Source: Westiellopsis prolifica IICB1 (lineage in GTDB: Bacteria > Cyanobacteriota > Cyanobacteriia > Cyanobacteriales > Nostocaceae). Taken from it: 64,000 nucleotides of DNA. The position numbers and the translations under genes are program-made. The stretch's first letter is position 1. Each line of letters begins with the position of its first letter. The stretch spans positions 486,964-550,963 of the forward strand of contig NZ_NAPS01000003.1 in NCBI RefSeq assembly GCF_004323185.1, read 5' to 3'. This document shows positions 22,184 to 30,919 of this stretch, piece by piece. The notes beneath the pieces were generated by a model, which was given only the letters and a program-made list of their open reading frames with translations, was not told where the DNA came from and searched no databases.

Positions 22184-23109
22184 ATTGAACTCCTACTTAA
22201 TATGAGAATTTTGATTCAGACGAATTGAAAAAAGTCGCTATTTGTAGCTAAAATATATAGTTACAAATAGATTTACTGAAGCCTGCACCAAGTAGTAATC
22301 AGTCCCAGATATGCACAGAAAAAATACACATCAAGGTTTTTAAACTCTTGATTTTATGTTAATCTGAGTTGTCAGACTTAGTTTGTCAAACTGTGACTGA
22401 TAATTGTCAGCTATAGATGCAATACTTAAGTTTATACAAAGACTCATCTTAATGATTAGAATCGAATATGAATCTTTGTACAATAGGGAATTGTAATCTC
22501 AATTAAAGCCAACTTGCAATATTTATCTAGAACACCTATCTTTAATTTTTACATAAAAATAGAGGTAGGAAACTTGATTGCCAAATACATCGGTGAATTT
22601 GTTGTTTAACTTTTATTGAAAATACATTTGAATATAAATTTATAAATTTAATAGGTTATTTTCAAGAGATAAAATTTCGGCAAAATTGGATATATTTTTG
22701 CTGTTATATAGAAATAATAATTTATATGACAGAATGCCGAATATTTTTCATAACAATATCTCGCAAATAGAATTCGCAGCTACACAAACAAAGTCTACCT
22801 ATCCAGGCTATACACCCTTGGGAATTCGCCTCCGTTGTAGCATCTGCCATCCAGATTTGCAGTTTGCGGAAATTTAAAATATTTGGGATACCCCCTAGCA
22901 TTTAAGTTTAAGTTCATGCTTAATTCAGATATCTTAAGAGATAATCTTTAGTAAAAATGCCAGAATAATAGTGTAATAACGCAAGTTACTAGTTATTGTT
23001 ACTGTCGTGAGCATCTCTTATTTCTCTCTCTGCGTTCTCTGCATCTACTACGGTTAATTGATCTTACAAATGATTTAGAACTGCTATAAATAGCTTTCAG
23101 AAGGTAATT
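22184..23109. other. Long intergenic region between divergent xfp and the carrier-like gene
   Basis: About 925 AT-rich bases between divergent genes. It must hold both promoters. A 63-codon reading frame near 22690-22880 has no RBS and no recognisable features and is not called. No structured RNA was recognised. Confidence 0.5.
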
Positions 23110-23472
23110 ATGTTAACAGCAAATAATCTTAACTCCAAAATAGTGCAATCCATCCCTTACAGCAATGGTGTTAATACACTTTTGAGCGGAGATAGTCAAA
23201 ACCAGAGATTTTCATTAAGAAATCATCCATCTCAAAAATCACTAAAATCTTATTTAGTTTACTATTTATCCAATTATTTACAAGTTTCTTCTCAGGAATT
23301 AGATGTTAATCTTCCATTTCATTATTACGGGATGAATTTAGTAGATCAATTATGTCTTACAAGTGTACTTGAAGATTATCTTGGATACCGTCTTTCTAAC
23401 GATATAGTTTGTAAACATCCCACTATTGAGAAATTATCTGAGTATTTAGTTCAGGGACTAACCATGCGATGA
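23110..23472 (+). CDS. Acyl-carrier-like protein without the phosphopantetheine serine
   Basis: 120 residues. Residues 45-117 follow the carrier-domain pattern: LKSYLVYYLSNYLQVSSQELD, LPFHYYGMNLVDQLCLTSVLEDYLGYRLSNDIV and HPTIEKLSEYL. In functional cyanobacterial carriers the segment reads YGLDS; here it is YGMNL (residues 73-77), so the attachment serine and the preceding Asp are both replaced. The protein should not carry an acyl arm. It may bind partner enzymes as a decoy or scaffold, or be a decaying copy. RBS GAAGG precedes the ATG. It lies 220 bases before the PPTase gene on the same strand. Confidence 0.75.
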   Translation: MLTANNLNSKIVQSIPYSNGVNTLLSGDSQNQRFSLRNHPSQKSLKSYLVYYLSNYLQVSSQELDVNLPFHYYGMNLVDQLCLTSVLEDYLGYRLSNDIVCKHPTIEKLSEYLVQGLTMR

Positions 23473-23692
23473 AAACACAATTGTTGTTCCTTGGCTCCAT
23501 CAAAATTCATATAATCTAATTTTTGAAATAATGAAAGGATAAAGTATCTTCAATAATTTAAGTTTCAGTCGTTCATACTCATCCTTAAATTATTCTCTAT
23601 TTTGTGGTAGTGTAAGAGCTTTTTTCCTTGATAGGTCAAATTATTCAACCGCACTAATGGAAATTTGAGTTAGATAATTATAGGCTAAGTTT

Positions 23693-24442
23693 ATGGTAGG
23701 CATCAACTATTTATGGCTTCCTCCATCGGTCAATTGGACACTATTGAACAATGATGTTCATGTCTGGAGTGCTTCCCTCAACTTACCAACGTTTCGGGTT
23801 CGACAATTGGCACAAAAACTTTCAATAGACGAATGTATGAGGGCGGAGCGTTTTTACTTCGAGCGAGATAGGAAGCGTTTTATAGTCGGTCGTGGACTTC
23901 TTAGGACAATTTTAGGATGTTATTTGGGCATTGAACCAGAGCGACTACAGTTTTGTTATGGCCCTCATGGAAAACCAGCTCTTGTAGAAACACTTGATGA
24001 AAGTATAGTTAATTTTAACTTATCTCACTCCCAAGATTTAGCTTTATATGCTATTACTCTTAAGCGCAAAATTGGTATAGATGTTGAATACATTCGTCCT
24101 ATTGCAGATATTGAACAATTTGCAGCACGTTTTTTTTCGGCTCGTGAACAAGCCGTCTTTAATGCGCTTCCAGCAAACCAAAAGCTAACAGCACTTTTTC
24201 ATTGCTGGACTTGCAAAGAAGCTTTTGTTAAAGCTATTGGAGATGGATTAACTTTTCCCCTAGATCAGTTTGATGTTTCTTTGTCCCCAAGTGAACCAGC
24301 TCAACTGCTGAGTATTAGAGGTGATTACTCTTGTGTAAAGCATTGGTCTCTTAAGAAATTGAAACCATTTCCTAAATATGTCGCAGCTTTAGCTGTGGAA
24401 GAAAACGATTATCATCTTACATGTTGGCGGTGGCCAGAGTGA
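23693..24442 (+). CDS. 4'-phosphopantetheinyl transferase, Sfp/HetI type
   Basis: 249 residues. Transfers the phosphopantetheine arm of CoA to carrier domains. Seen: ERDRKRFIVGRGLLR, FCYGPHGKPAL, NLSHSQDLALYAI, IGIDVEYIRP (Mg-binding Asp/Glu) and FHCWTCKEAFVKAIGDGL. These match the Sfp-type motifs, including the broad-range HetI enzyme of heterocystous cyanobacteria. It is well placed to activate the two ACP domains of the PKS on the opposite strand, since that synthase lacks the fused PPTase domain of classical enediyne PKSs. Confidence 0.93.
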   Translation: MVGINYLWLPPSVNWTLLNNDVHVWSASLNLPTFRVRQLAQKLSIDECMRAERFYFERDRKRFIVGRGLLRTILGCYLGIEPERLQFCYGPHGKPALVETLDESIVNFNLSHSQDLALYAITLKRKIGIDVEYIRPIADIEQFAARFFSAREQAVFNALPANQKLTALFHCWTCKEAFVKAIGDGLTFPLDQFDVSLSPSEPAQLLSIRGDYSCVKHWSLKKLKPFPKYVAALAVEENDYHLTCWRWPE

Positions 24443-24480
24443 AGTACATGTAACTGAACTCTGAAAATTAGAGAAGATTT

Positions 24481-24571
24481 GGCGTTGCTCAATCACGGGA
24501 TGATTTCGCCCAATTTGGAACGAATTTTCAATGTTTTCAACTGCCGATTCATCCCGCATTTATGCAACGCC
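24481..24571. mobile_element. MITE, 91 bp, TIR GGCGTTGC with 8-bp target duplication
   Basis: Ends GGCGTTGC (24481-24488) and GCAACGCC (24564-24571) are inverted; a second inner arm pair CGGGATGA (24496-24503) / TCATCCCG (24549-24556) extends them to imperfect 23-bp TIRs. Both sides are flanked by the direct repeat GAAGATTT (24473-24480 and 24572-24579), a convincing 8-bp target duplication. Lies between the convergent PPTase and lipocalin-like genes. Confidence 0.85.
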
Positions 24572-24577
24572 GAAGAT

Positions 24578-25054
24578 TTAAATACGCTTCCACTCTAGAG
24601 ACTGAGGTGCTCCATCTAGGGATGGTGTAGTTAATAACAACTTATGACTTGTAATTTCAAAGGTACGCTCTAAGTCTGTTCCTATCCAATCAGGTATCAA
24701 ACTAACTTCTACATGATGAATCACTTTATCTCCTTGAATTTCATATTTACCGCTATAAGAAATATAATTTATGGATGCTTTAAAATATCTAATAATTGCT
24801 TTGATAGACTTTCTACCGTTTCTAAATAAGAGCCAAGGATTTAATAAAATTTTCCTTGTTTTTACTAATTCCTCGGAAGATATCTCAAGAGGTAAACAAT
24901 TATTTTTCATAATATTGACAGATACGTACCCATCTTGTGTGTATGTCAAATAACCGATTGGGTTTTTACCATAAGGATAAATTATCTTTCCATCAGAACT
25001 TTCGGTTTTCCAAGAGCTAAGTTTCCAAACACCTATAAAATCAGAATTTGTCAT
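24578..25054 (-). CDS. Lipocalin-like domain protein
   Basis: 158 residues. The start FIGVWKLSSWKTESSDG with later YPYGKNPIGYLTYTQDGYVSVNI and SGKYEIQGDKVIHHVEVSLIPDWIGTDLERTFEI fits the lipocalin-like family (Lipocalin_5 type) of small beta-barrel proteins. Members are often found in polyketide and other secondary-metabolite loci, where ligand binding or cyclase-like roles have been proposed. No catalytic residue can be named. No signal peptide, so cytoplasmic. It closes the - strand gene series of the PKS locus. Confidence 0.75.
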   Translation of the reverse strand: MTNSDFIGVWKLSSWKTESSDGKIIYPYGKNPIGYLTYTQDGYVSVNIMKNNCLPLEISSEELVKTRKILLNPWLLFRNGRKSIKAIIRYFKASINYISYSGKYEIQGDKVIHHVEVSLIPDWIGTDLERTFEITSHKLLLTTPSLDGAPQSLEWKRI

Positions 25055-25133
25055 CTCTAAAATACCTATAACTTTCGTGAATGTTTAATTAATACAATAG
25101 TTTGTATTGCATTAATTTTGTGTTTATAATCAA

Positions 25134-25454
25134 CTAGCAATAAGGTGTGATATCTTCACCACATTCGTCTACCAAATAAGACAATGACTTATAGCGCAGA
25201 TTGATTATTTGTTGATACACAGGATTAAATTTACACAAAGGTGGAATGCGAAATACAGTGATGCCAAATAATTTAAATGTTCGCTCAAAAGGGCAATTAG
25301 CAGGAATAATTTTACATAAAATGCGAGCTATCGTAGGTTTGCGAATCTCGACAGATTCAAGCCATTGGCGGACTAATTGTAAGAAGTTAGCACTCTGTAT
25401 AAAAATCTTAGTATGATCATGAAGTCTTTGCCAAACAAATATTTTTTTGAGCAT
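25134..25454 (-). CDS. Mo-dependent nitrogenase C-terminal domain family protein
   Basis: About 106 residues. The ATG at 25454 is preferred over an upstream one because GAAGAGGTG lies just before it. It matches the small cyanobacterial family named for a domain linked to nitrogenase: VRQWLESVEIRKPTIARILCK, IIPANCPFER, FGITVFRIPPLCKFNPVYQQI, LRYKSLSYLVDECGEDITPYC. The regular cysteines suggest metal binding or disulphides. Such stand-alone proteins are common in heterocystous cyanobacteria and have no proven function. It has no clear link to the PKS. Confidence 0.8.
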   Translation of the reverse strand: MLKKIFVWQRLHDHTKIFIQSANFLQLVRQWLESVEIRKPTIARILCKIIPANCPFERTFKLFGITVFRIPPLCKFNPVYQQIINLRYKSLSYLVDECGEDITPYC

Positions 25455-25576
25455 AATACACCTCTTCCAGATTATAAAAATAAACATTATTGCACATTAG
25501 TATCATTTGCTGAGTGTAAGTAGAATGACTTGAAAAAACCAAATTATGTGAAGTAATCTAAAATTGGCGAAATTCA

Positions 25577-25610
25577 GTTTGTAGTCAGGACTAAAGTCCT
25601 GACTACAAAC
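25577..25610. repeat. Perfect 16-bp stem hairpin of the ACTACAAAC repeat family
   Basis: Arms GTTTGTAGTCAGGACT and AGTCCTGACTACAAAC separated by AA. Related sequences occur at 14398-14551, 27031-27110 and 53447-53520. It could also act as a hairpin downstream of accD, but no T-run follows. Confidence 0.75.
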
Positions 25611-25870
25611 CTTTAATTATTTACAAAGAAAGGCAGAAGGCAGAAGGAAAGAAGTATTAATAAAAAATGCGCGTTGTGGGTCTAAAGCCCACTAGTATAA
25701 AAAGATTTGTGTCGAGATGCACAAGCCAAAGACACAAGGCGTCCTTGCTTCAATCCCACGTTTTTAAACGTGGGTTCCTTCTGCCTTCTGCCTTCGTACT
25801 TCTGCCTTCTGAAACCGTTCTACTTAGAGCTAAACCTTTGATTTGATTATGCAAATCTGCTTTGTCCGTT

Positions 25871-25984
25871 TAATATGAAGACGCATACAAAGACCCCACC
25901 CCGGCTTCGCCACCCCTAAGCGCAAGCGGGGAGGGGTTAGGAGAAGGGTAAAATTCTATACAGCTTCACGAAGGATTGGTATTA
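25871..25984 (+). repeat. Dispersed repeat, copy 1 (inverted copy at 42301-42388)
   Basis: Shares with copy 2 the segments TAATATGAA, ACGCATACAAAGACC, GTAAAATTCTATRCAGCTTC and CACGAAG-ATTGGTAT, read in opposite orientation. The GC-rich middle differs between copies. The outer ATTGGTAT end recurs in the element at 48291-48395. Confidence 0.7.
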
Positions 25985-26041
25985 GGTAAAAAAATTGCAT
26001 ATATACAATCCTCACTGCTTTGCTATCGTTATTAACATTAA

Positions 26042-26953
26042 TTATCTAGAAATCAAAACCATTTCTTCCAACTGCTTCAATGAAGGCGTAGTTGAATAAG
26101 GCTGATGCAGGGAAATGATCTCAGCTAATGTTTTCTTTAACTGTGTGCGAGCAACAATTTTATCAACAAAACCGTGACGCAGCAGGTCTTCAGCAGTTTG
26201 AAAATCATCAGGTAACTTTTCTCGCAGTGTTTGCTCAATGACTCTACGACCTGCAAAACCAATTAACGCCTTTGGTTCTGCGATGATAAAATCGCCTAAC
26301 ATAGCGAAACTAGCAGTTACACCTCCTGTGGTTGGATGAGTCAAAATAGGGATATAAAGCAAATTAGCTTCACGATGATACTCTAAGGCTCCTGAAATTT
26401 TAGCCATCTGCATCAGACTGAGCATTCCTTCCTGCATTCTGGCACCACCAGAAGCACAAACAATGACCACAGGATAATGTTTTTGTGTGGCTCGTTCGAT
26501 AAGACGAGTAAGTTTTTCACCGACTACCGAACCCATACTTCCACCCATAAATTGGAAGTCCATGACACCAAGAGCGATGGAAAAGCCTTCAAGTTGACCT
26601 AAACCAGTTTGCACAGCATCTACTAAACCAACTTTTTTCTGAGTTTGTGTGAGGCGATCGCTATAGGCTTTGTGATCGCGGAATTTTAGTGGATCAGTAG
26701 GACGTATTTGTTCATCGAGAGCTACCCAGGTATCAGGATCAATGAGCTGACGAATACGTTCATGGCTATCTACTCGTTCATGATGTCCACATGCTAAACA
26801 AACCATCTGATTTGCTCGCAAGTCTTTAGTATAAGTTAAAACGCCACATGCAGTACATTTACTCCATAGTCCAGAGGCAAAATCATGCTCTTGGCGCTCT
26901 GGATTTGTAGGTGAAGATTTGCGACGATTTGCAAACCAATCGAATAGAGACAT
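26042..26953 (-). CDS. accD: Acetyl-CoA carboxylase carboxyltransferase beta subunit
   Basis: 303 residues. With AccA it transfers the carboxyl group from biotin to acetyl-CoA, giving malonyl-CoA. Seen: N-terminal zinc ribbon with CTACG and CLACGHH (CxxC pairs), then the crotonase-like core: [71 protein letters not shown] and GFVDKIV. The strong RBS TAGGAGG precedes the ATG. Its place beside the PKS genes, with accA near 55 kb, suggests a dedicated malonyl-CoA supply. Whether it is an extra copy cannot be seen. Confidence 0.96.
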   Translation of the reverse strand: MSLFDWFANRRKSSPTNPERQEHDFASGLWSKCTACGVLTYTKDLRANQMVCLACGHHERVDSHERIRQLIDPDTWVALDEQIRPTDPLKFRDHKAYSDRLTQTQKKVGLVDAVQTGLGQLEGFSIALGVMDFQFMGGSMGSVVGEKLTRLIERATQKHYPVVIVCASGGARMQEGMLSLMQMAKISGALEYHREANLLYIPILTHPTTGGVTASFAMLGDFIIAEPKALIGFAGRRVIEQTLREKLPDDFQTAEDLLRHGFVDKIVARTQLKKTLAEIISLHQPYSTTPSLKQLEEMVLISR

Positions 26954-27026
26954 GAAACCTCCTAAATTCTCTGTTATTCATGAATTATTGCTAGTACTCT
27001 GTCAGGCTTAAATTGATGAATAAGAA

Positions 27027-27118
27027 AGTTAGTAGTAAGAACTGTACGCGTAGCGTCCCCGCAGGGTAGTCCTTATTTATTAAGTACTAAAGTGCTTACT
27101 ACAAACCCTTAATTAAAA
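27027..27118 (+). repeat. Dispersed repeat of the ACTACAAAC family, upstream of accD
   Basis: Runs from AGTAGTAAGAACTG through CGCAGGGTAGTCCTTATT and ACTAAAGTGCTTACTACAAAC to TTAATTAAAACTT. A same-orientation relative lies at 53446-53535. Each lies about 75-80 bases upstream of a - strand precursor-supply gene (accD and ackA). Confidence 0.65.
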
Positions 27119-27139
27119 CTTTAAATTCTGTCTTGTCTC

Positions 27140-27496
27140 TTATTTAATTGACTGATTGCTAATACTAACAATTGGCTTACCATCTACAAAATTGAAATAA
27201 AGACAGCTTTTTTCTGGAGCCTGAGAATCCCAACTATATATGGGTATTCCAGAATAATTGACGGAATCTAAGTCTTGTTGAGGCAGGTTTTGAAATGTAA
27301 TTTTCTGTTTAGATAAAGCATCTAATAGTATGAAAACTAAACCCATTTCACTAAGACCTCTACTTTCTAGAGAAATACTTTTTCTTTCCCTAAGTTCATC
27401 AAGTTCAGATTCTGAAATCGTCAAACCCACACGATGAAATCCCTTTTTAATTTCAGCAATGTCTATAGTTTCAGCAACTTGAGTTAATTGATACAT
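27140..27496 (-). CDS. Unrecognised small protein in the PKS locus
   Basis: 118 residues, preceded by a fair RBS (AGAGGTTAG). The N-terminal half is helical and charged (IDIAEIKKGFHRVGLTISESELDELRERK would form two helices), and the C-terminal half looks like short beta strands ending FNFVDGKPIVSISN. No signal peptide or membrane segment. The family is not recognised. Codon use and strand agree with its neighbours accD and the SnoaL-like gene, so it is probably a real part of the operon. Confidence 0.55.
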   Translation of the reverse strand: MYQLTQVAETIDIAEIKKGFHRVGLTISESELDELRERKSISLESRGLSEMGLVFILLDALSKQKITFQNLPQQDLDSVNYSGIPIYSWDSQAPEKSCLYFNFVDGKPIVSISNQSIK

Positions 27497-27572
27497 AGTT
27501 CTAACCTCTTTGATAGATATCTAATTCCTTACATCTGTAAAAAAGCTTGGTCAAACTGACGTAGCTTCAGTT

Positions 27573-27974
27573 TTACTGAATATCCAAAACAGCGTCAGGT
27601 AAAATCAATTGCATACGTTGAATCACGTTTTCATATAATAATTTCATGACTGGGAATGGACGCGCCATCAACTTGATTTCTTTAACTTTTCCATCCGATC
27701 CATGAGTTATTATATCTACACCGTGAATTGGATAACCATCAATTTCTCCAGCCCAAACAAGCACAGTCTTATTATCCTGTCTCAACTCTTCAATGCATTT
27801 AATATTTTGGATATTTGGCAAAACATTTTGAAGAACATTTAAAACTAAATCTCTTCCAACAATTGGAGTAATTGCTAATGGACTGAAAAAGATAATGTCT
27901 GGGTCCAACAAATGTGCAACGCTCTCTAGTGAATTGTATGTTTCAACAGCAATACGAAATGGATGGTTTTCCAT
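27573..27974 (-). CDS. SnoaL/NTF2-like protein
   Basis: About 133 residues from the ATG at 27974, chosen because AGAAGGAATAG lies just upstream; a longer frame to 28064 lacks this. The pattern fits the NTF2-like cone fold: an N-terminal helix (FRIAVETYNSLESVAHLL), DPDIIFFSPLAITPIVGRDLVLNVLQNVLP and strands TVLVWAGEIDGYPIHGVDIITHGSDGKVKEIKLMARP. Such proteins serve as cyclases, isomerases or ligand binders in polyketide loci. No His/Asp catalytic pair can be assigned safely. Confidence 0.7.
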   Translation of the reverse strand: MENHPFRIAVETYNSLESVAHLLDPDIIFFSPLAITPIVGRDLVLNVLQNVLPNIQNIKCIEELRQDNKTVLVWAGEIDGYPIHGVDIITHGSDGKVKEIKLMARPFPVMKLLYENVIQRMQLILPDAVLDIQ

Positions 27975-28180
27975 ACAAGTTCTATTCCTTCTGAAAATGA
28001 GTGTATTGTAATTAGTAGTATCAATTGCAGATATGCATATTCCACAATTTGAATGTGAGAGCAAGTATCAAGTAAGTTGAAATCTTTTATGAATGATGCA
28101 AGCACTGAGTACTCTCATCAAAAAAGGTTCTATAGAGGTACGTTGACTTGCATTCATTTTTGGGAGTTGATCAAGCCTGG

Positions 28181-28960
28181 TTATAAAATATCCGCTCTCA
28201 AACGTAACTGAATAGACTCATCTAATGTATGACGGAGCTTTTGAACGTAATCCTCTGGAGTGGATTTTTCTATAGAGTCATGCGCGAGGGGATAATTAAA
28301 ATCCCAGTAAGACTGCAATTGTATACTAGAGTTAGATGCAAGCAGAAAATGACCAGGTGGCACTTGATAAACATTGGCAAACAAAGTACGGTCATCTGGT
28401 AGGATACCGTGATTACATTGCCAAAAAGATTCATCATCCCAAGCAGCTGGTACACCTGCTCCAAACAATGCTTTGACTTCAGAAGCAAGATAAAGATTAC
28501 CGCCGTAATAAGAGTAATATAGGGGCTTAATACCAAAGCGATCGCGGGCAGCAAAGAATAATTCGTTACGTTGATCCCAAATCACAAAAGCAAACTCACC
28601 CCGTAAATGATGCAGACACTGGGTTCCAAATTCGTTGTATAAGTGAAGTGCAATTTCACTGTCAGAATGAGTTTGCAGCTGATAGCCCCAACGTTTCAAA
28701 TCATACTGTATCCGCTCAAAGTCGTAAAATTCTCCATTAGCAACGATGTGTAGATTTCCTTGTGCATTTTGAATTGGTTGTTCTCCTCCAACAAGGTCAA
28801 TAATACTCAGTCGGGTATGACCTAAAGCAACTCGTTGAGTAGGGTCTATCCAATATTTTTGTCCATCTGGCCCTCGATGATGTAAACTAGCCAAAGCTTG
28901 CTTAACTGATGCCTCAGAAATCTGTTTTTGATTTGAGAATAACGCTACTATTCCACACAT
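28181..28960 (-). CDS. Stand-alone class II glutaminase domain (asparagine synthetase-like, truncated)
   Basis: 259 residues. Starts MCGIVALFSN, with Cys2 as the N-terminal nucleophile after Met removal. Further motifs are LHHRGPDGQKYW, ALGHTRLSIID, GEFYDF (as NGEFYDFE), HSDSEIALHLYNEFG, LRGEFAFVIWD and ARDRFGIKPLYY: a complete Ntn glutaminase half of AsnB-type enzymes. It ends at QLRLRADIL, exactly where AsnB continues with the ATP-binding SGGIDS synthetase half. That half is absent downstream. It is either a truncated copy or a glutaminase that feeds ammonia to another enzyme of the locus. Confidence 0.85.
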   Translation of the reverse strand: MCGIVALFSNQKQISEASVKQALASLHHRGPDGQKYWIDPTQRVALGHTRLSIIDLVGGEQPIQNAQGNLHIVANGEFYDFERIQYDLKRWGYQLQTHSDSEIALHLYNEFGTQCLHHLRGEFAFVIWDQRNELFFAARDRFGIKPLYYSYYGGNLYLASEVKALFGAGVPAAWDDESFWQCNHGILPDDRTLFANVYQVPPGHFLLASNSSIQLQSYWDFNYPLAHDSIEKSTPEDYVQKLRHTLDESIQLRLRADIL

Positions 28961-28995
28961 AAGCTAGTCTTTTCTGCTTTTTTAATGAATGAAAC

Positions 28996-30840
28996 TTAAA
29001 TTTTTGCTGAGGTGGTACAAATTTTTGCCTCATCTAAACTACTGTTTAATTCACCTTGAGAAAGTTGCTTTTCTTGAGTAGATTCTTCAGATATCCAAGG
29101 TTGTAATTCAGGCCGATATTGATAGTTTTTAAATTCTTGGCGCATCTTCTCAATTGAACTATTGTCAGATAATCCTTTCTTGAGTTGGAAGCGATAAATC
29201 AACTCTAGAAACGCCCATTGACCCGATACACTTAAAAGTCGGAAGAAATGGTATAAATGTCTTGGATTCAAGCAACCAGCTAAACCAAAACTTTTCCATT
29301 GAAACAATGCATACCAAATTGCAGCATTAAAGAAGTTAACTTTGACACCAGCAAACACATTGCATCGCAGAGGCTCAAATTTAGTATTCTCCAGAAAATT
29401 ATCGAAGTATTTGGGTGTATGATATCCTCCTAATAACTGATCTGCTCGATAAAGATCCATTAACCCAATATTTGTTCCTTGATTTACCAACTGCTGAAAT
29501 TCTTTAAATAGATCAATCCAAAATCCTCCTATATTTTTGTAGCTCAGTTTCAAATACATATCAGTGAATTCTGGATTTAAATGCCATTTCCCTGCATAAG
29601 TTGGTACGTGAATACTGAACCACCACATCCAATCAAGATAAATACGCCAACTCATAATACTTGCATGACCTAGCTGTTTACCATGATCGAAGTAGACATG
29701 GTTAATTAAGTTGTGATAATAAAGATTGAACTCATTGTAAGCAGAACGTTTTTTATCTACATCTGCTTCACCTGCTATTTTAGCTCGAATAATTTCCGTA
29801 ACACTTTCTACAGCAAACGCTAATAAAGTAGTCTCAATGCAATAGAAGCCGCCAAAGAAAGAAGCAGAATTACCAATTACATACCAATTATCTTCCGAGA
29901 AAAGTTTTTTACTTTTATAAGCAATTCTCGGTGAATAATGGAAATCAATGATTTCACCACTTTCAATGAGTTGATAAACAAGATTATGATTAGCTTGCAT
30001 AAAAGCAACGAACTTTTCTTGTGTATCAATTCCCTGCGCTGGTAACACCTCATTATAATGAACAATACCAACAGAAAGTTCTCTTGATGGAATATCAGTG
30101 GGAGTCATCCATGACCAATGACCATAGCCAAAATAATGGTTAGTGGAATAGTAACGACTAGTGGATGTTTCATTTGGGTTATAGCCATCGTCGAAGATGG
30201 TGCGATTCACATTTTTCACTCGCAACCATGCTGTACCATTATTCAATCCACAAAGATTTTGTGGGCCAAGCAGAAGATTATCTGTTTTACGTCCAATAAT
30301 AAATTGACGACCAGCACCATCGATAACATGATCGGCTTTCAGTGCTATTTGTTGATCAGCAACTTGAATTTTAACAGTATTAACAGCATCACCCTCAGTT
30401 AACTCTACATCAACCACAGATCCTTTGTAGACAGTAGCTCCCATGGCTTCATTCATGAGCAGTAAATCCTGCTCAAATTTCGTACGATTAATTTGATAAG
30501 AAGCAATCGAAAGTTGTCGGTTACACCAAATATGATAGTAATCGTCTAATGTCGTAGTTTGGTCTGGACGCTTGGGCCAATGAAAACTCAATGTAGACCT
30601 GAGAATGTGATTTTCAATTAAGTAATCGTGAAGCCCTAATTCCTTACAAAAAAACAAATCGGCAATTTCAATTGTGGAATCGTTAATGGCAGGTTCATTG
30701 TCTAATTCTTGTGCAGGGAGATCAACTAGAGCAACTTTGATGTTAGGAATGTTTAACATTAGGTGGCGAGCTTGGCTCAAACCTGCCAAACTTGTACCCA
30801 GAATTACAACATCGTATTTTAATGATTGAGTGGTGTACAT
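28996..30840 (-). CDS. FAD-dependent monooxygenase/halogenase-like protein, first
   Basis: 614 residues. N-terminal Rossmann motif in VVILGTSLAGLSQA (the usual GxGxxG reads GTSLAG). A second FAD motif WYVIGNSASFFGGF lies near residue 325. The segment HWSWMTP is a weak form of the WxWxIP signature of flavin halogenases; the GESxxP motif is not clear. A roughly 200-residue Trp-rich C-terminal extension follows. The RBS AGAGGAT is good. Related in layout to the protein at 44269-46128. Probably acts on the PKS product as oxygenase, dehydrogenase or halogenase. Confidence 0.7.
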   Translation of the reverse strand: MYTTQSLKYDVVILGTSLAGLSQARHLMLNIPNIKVALVDLPAQELDNEPAINDSTIEIADLFFCKELGLHDYLIENHILRSTLSFHWPKRPDQTTTLDDYYHIWCNRQLSIASYQINRTKFEQDLLLMNEAMGATVYKGSVVDVELTEGDAVNTVKIQVADQQIALKADHVIDGAGRQFIIGRKTDNLLLGPQNLCGLNNGTAWLRVKNVNRTIFDDGYNPNETSTSRYYSTNHYFGYGHWSWMTPTDIPSRELSVGIVHYNEVLPAQGIDTQEKFVAFMQANHNLVYQLIESGEIIDFHYSPRIAYKSKKLFSEDNWYVIGNSASFFGGFYCIETTLLAFAVESVTEIIRAKIAGEADVDKKRSAYNEFNLYYHNLINHVYFDHGKQLGHASIMSWRIYLDWMWWFSIHVPTYAGKWHLNPEFTDMYLKLSYKNIGGFWIDLFKEFQQLVNQGTNIGLMDLYRADQLLGGYHTPKYFDNFLENTKFEPLRCNVFAGVKVNFFNAAIWYALFQWKSFGLAGCLNPRHLYHFFRLLSVSGQWAFLELIYRFQLKKGLSDNSSIEKMRQEFKNYQYRPELQPWISEESTQEKQLSQGELNSSLDEAKICTTSAKI

Positions 30841-30919
30841 GAAAGTATCCTCTGTTTTGAGTGAATTTTTGATGAGAGCAGTAGTGATATTTGCTTACAC
30901 TACTGCTGGTAGTATTAAA

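Larger units (their letters stand above)
25455..26041. other. Repeat-rich intergenic region
   Basis: No gene. It holds a perfect 16-bp hairpin (25577-25610), AGAAGGC short tandem repeats in both orientations (25631-25650 and 25778-25812), a palindrome (25755-25774, arms CCCACGTTT/AAACGTGGG), and a dispersed element (25871-25984) whose inverted copy is at 42301-42388. Confidence 0.7.

Noticed and set aside
22686-22877. 63-codon reading frame between xfp and the carrier-like gene
   Set aside because: Starts with a rare codon without RBS; composition looks like translated intergenic DNA.
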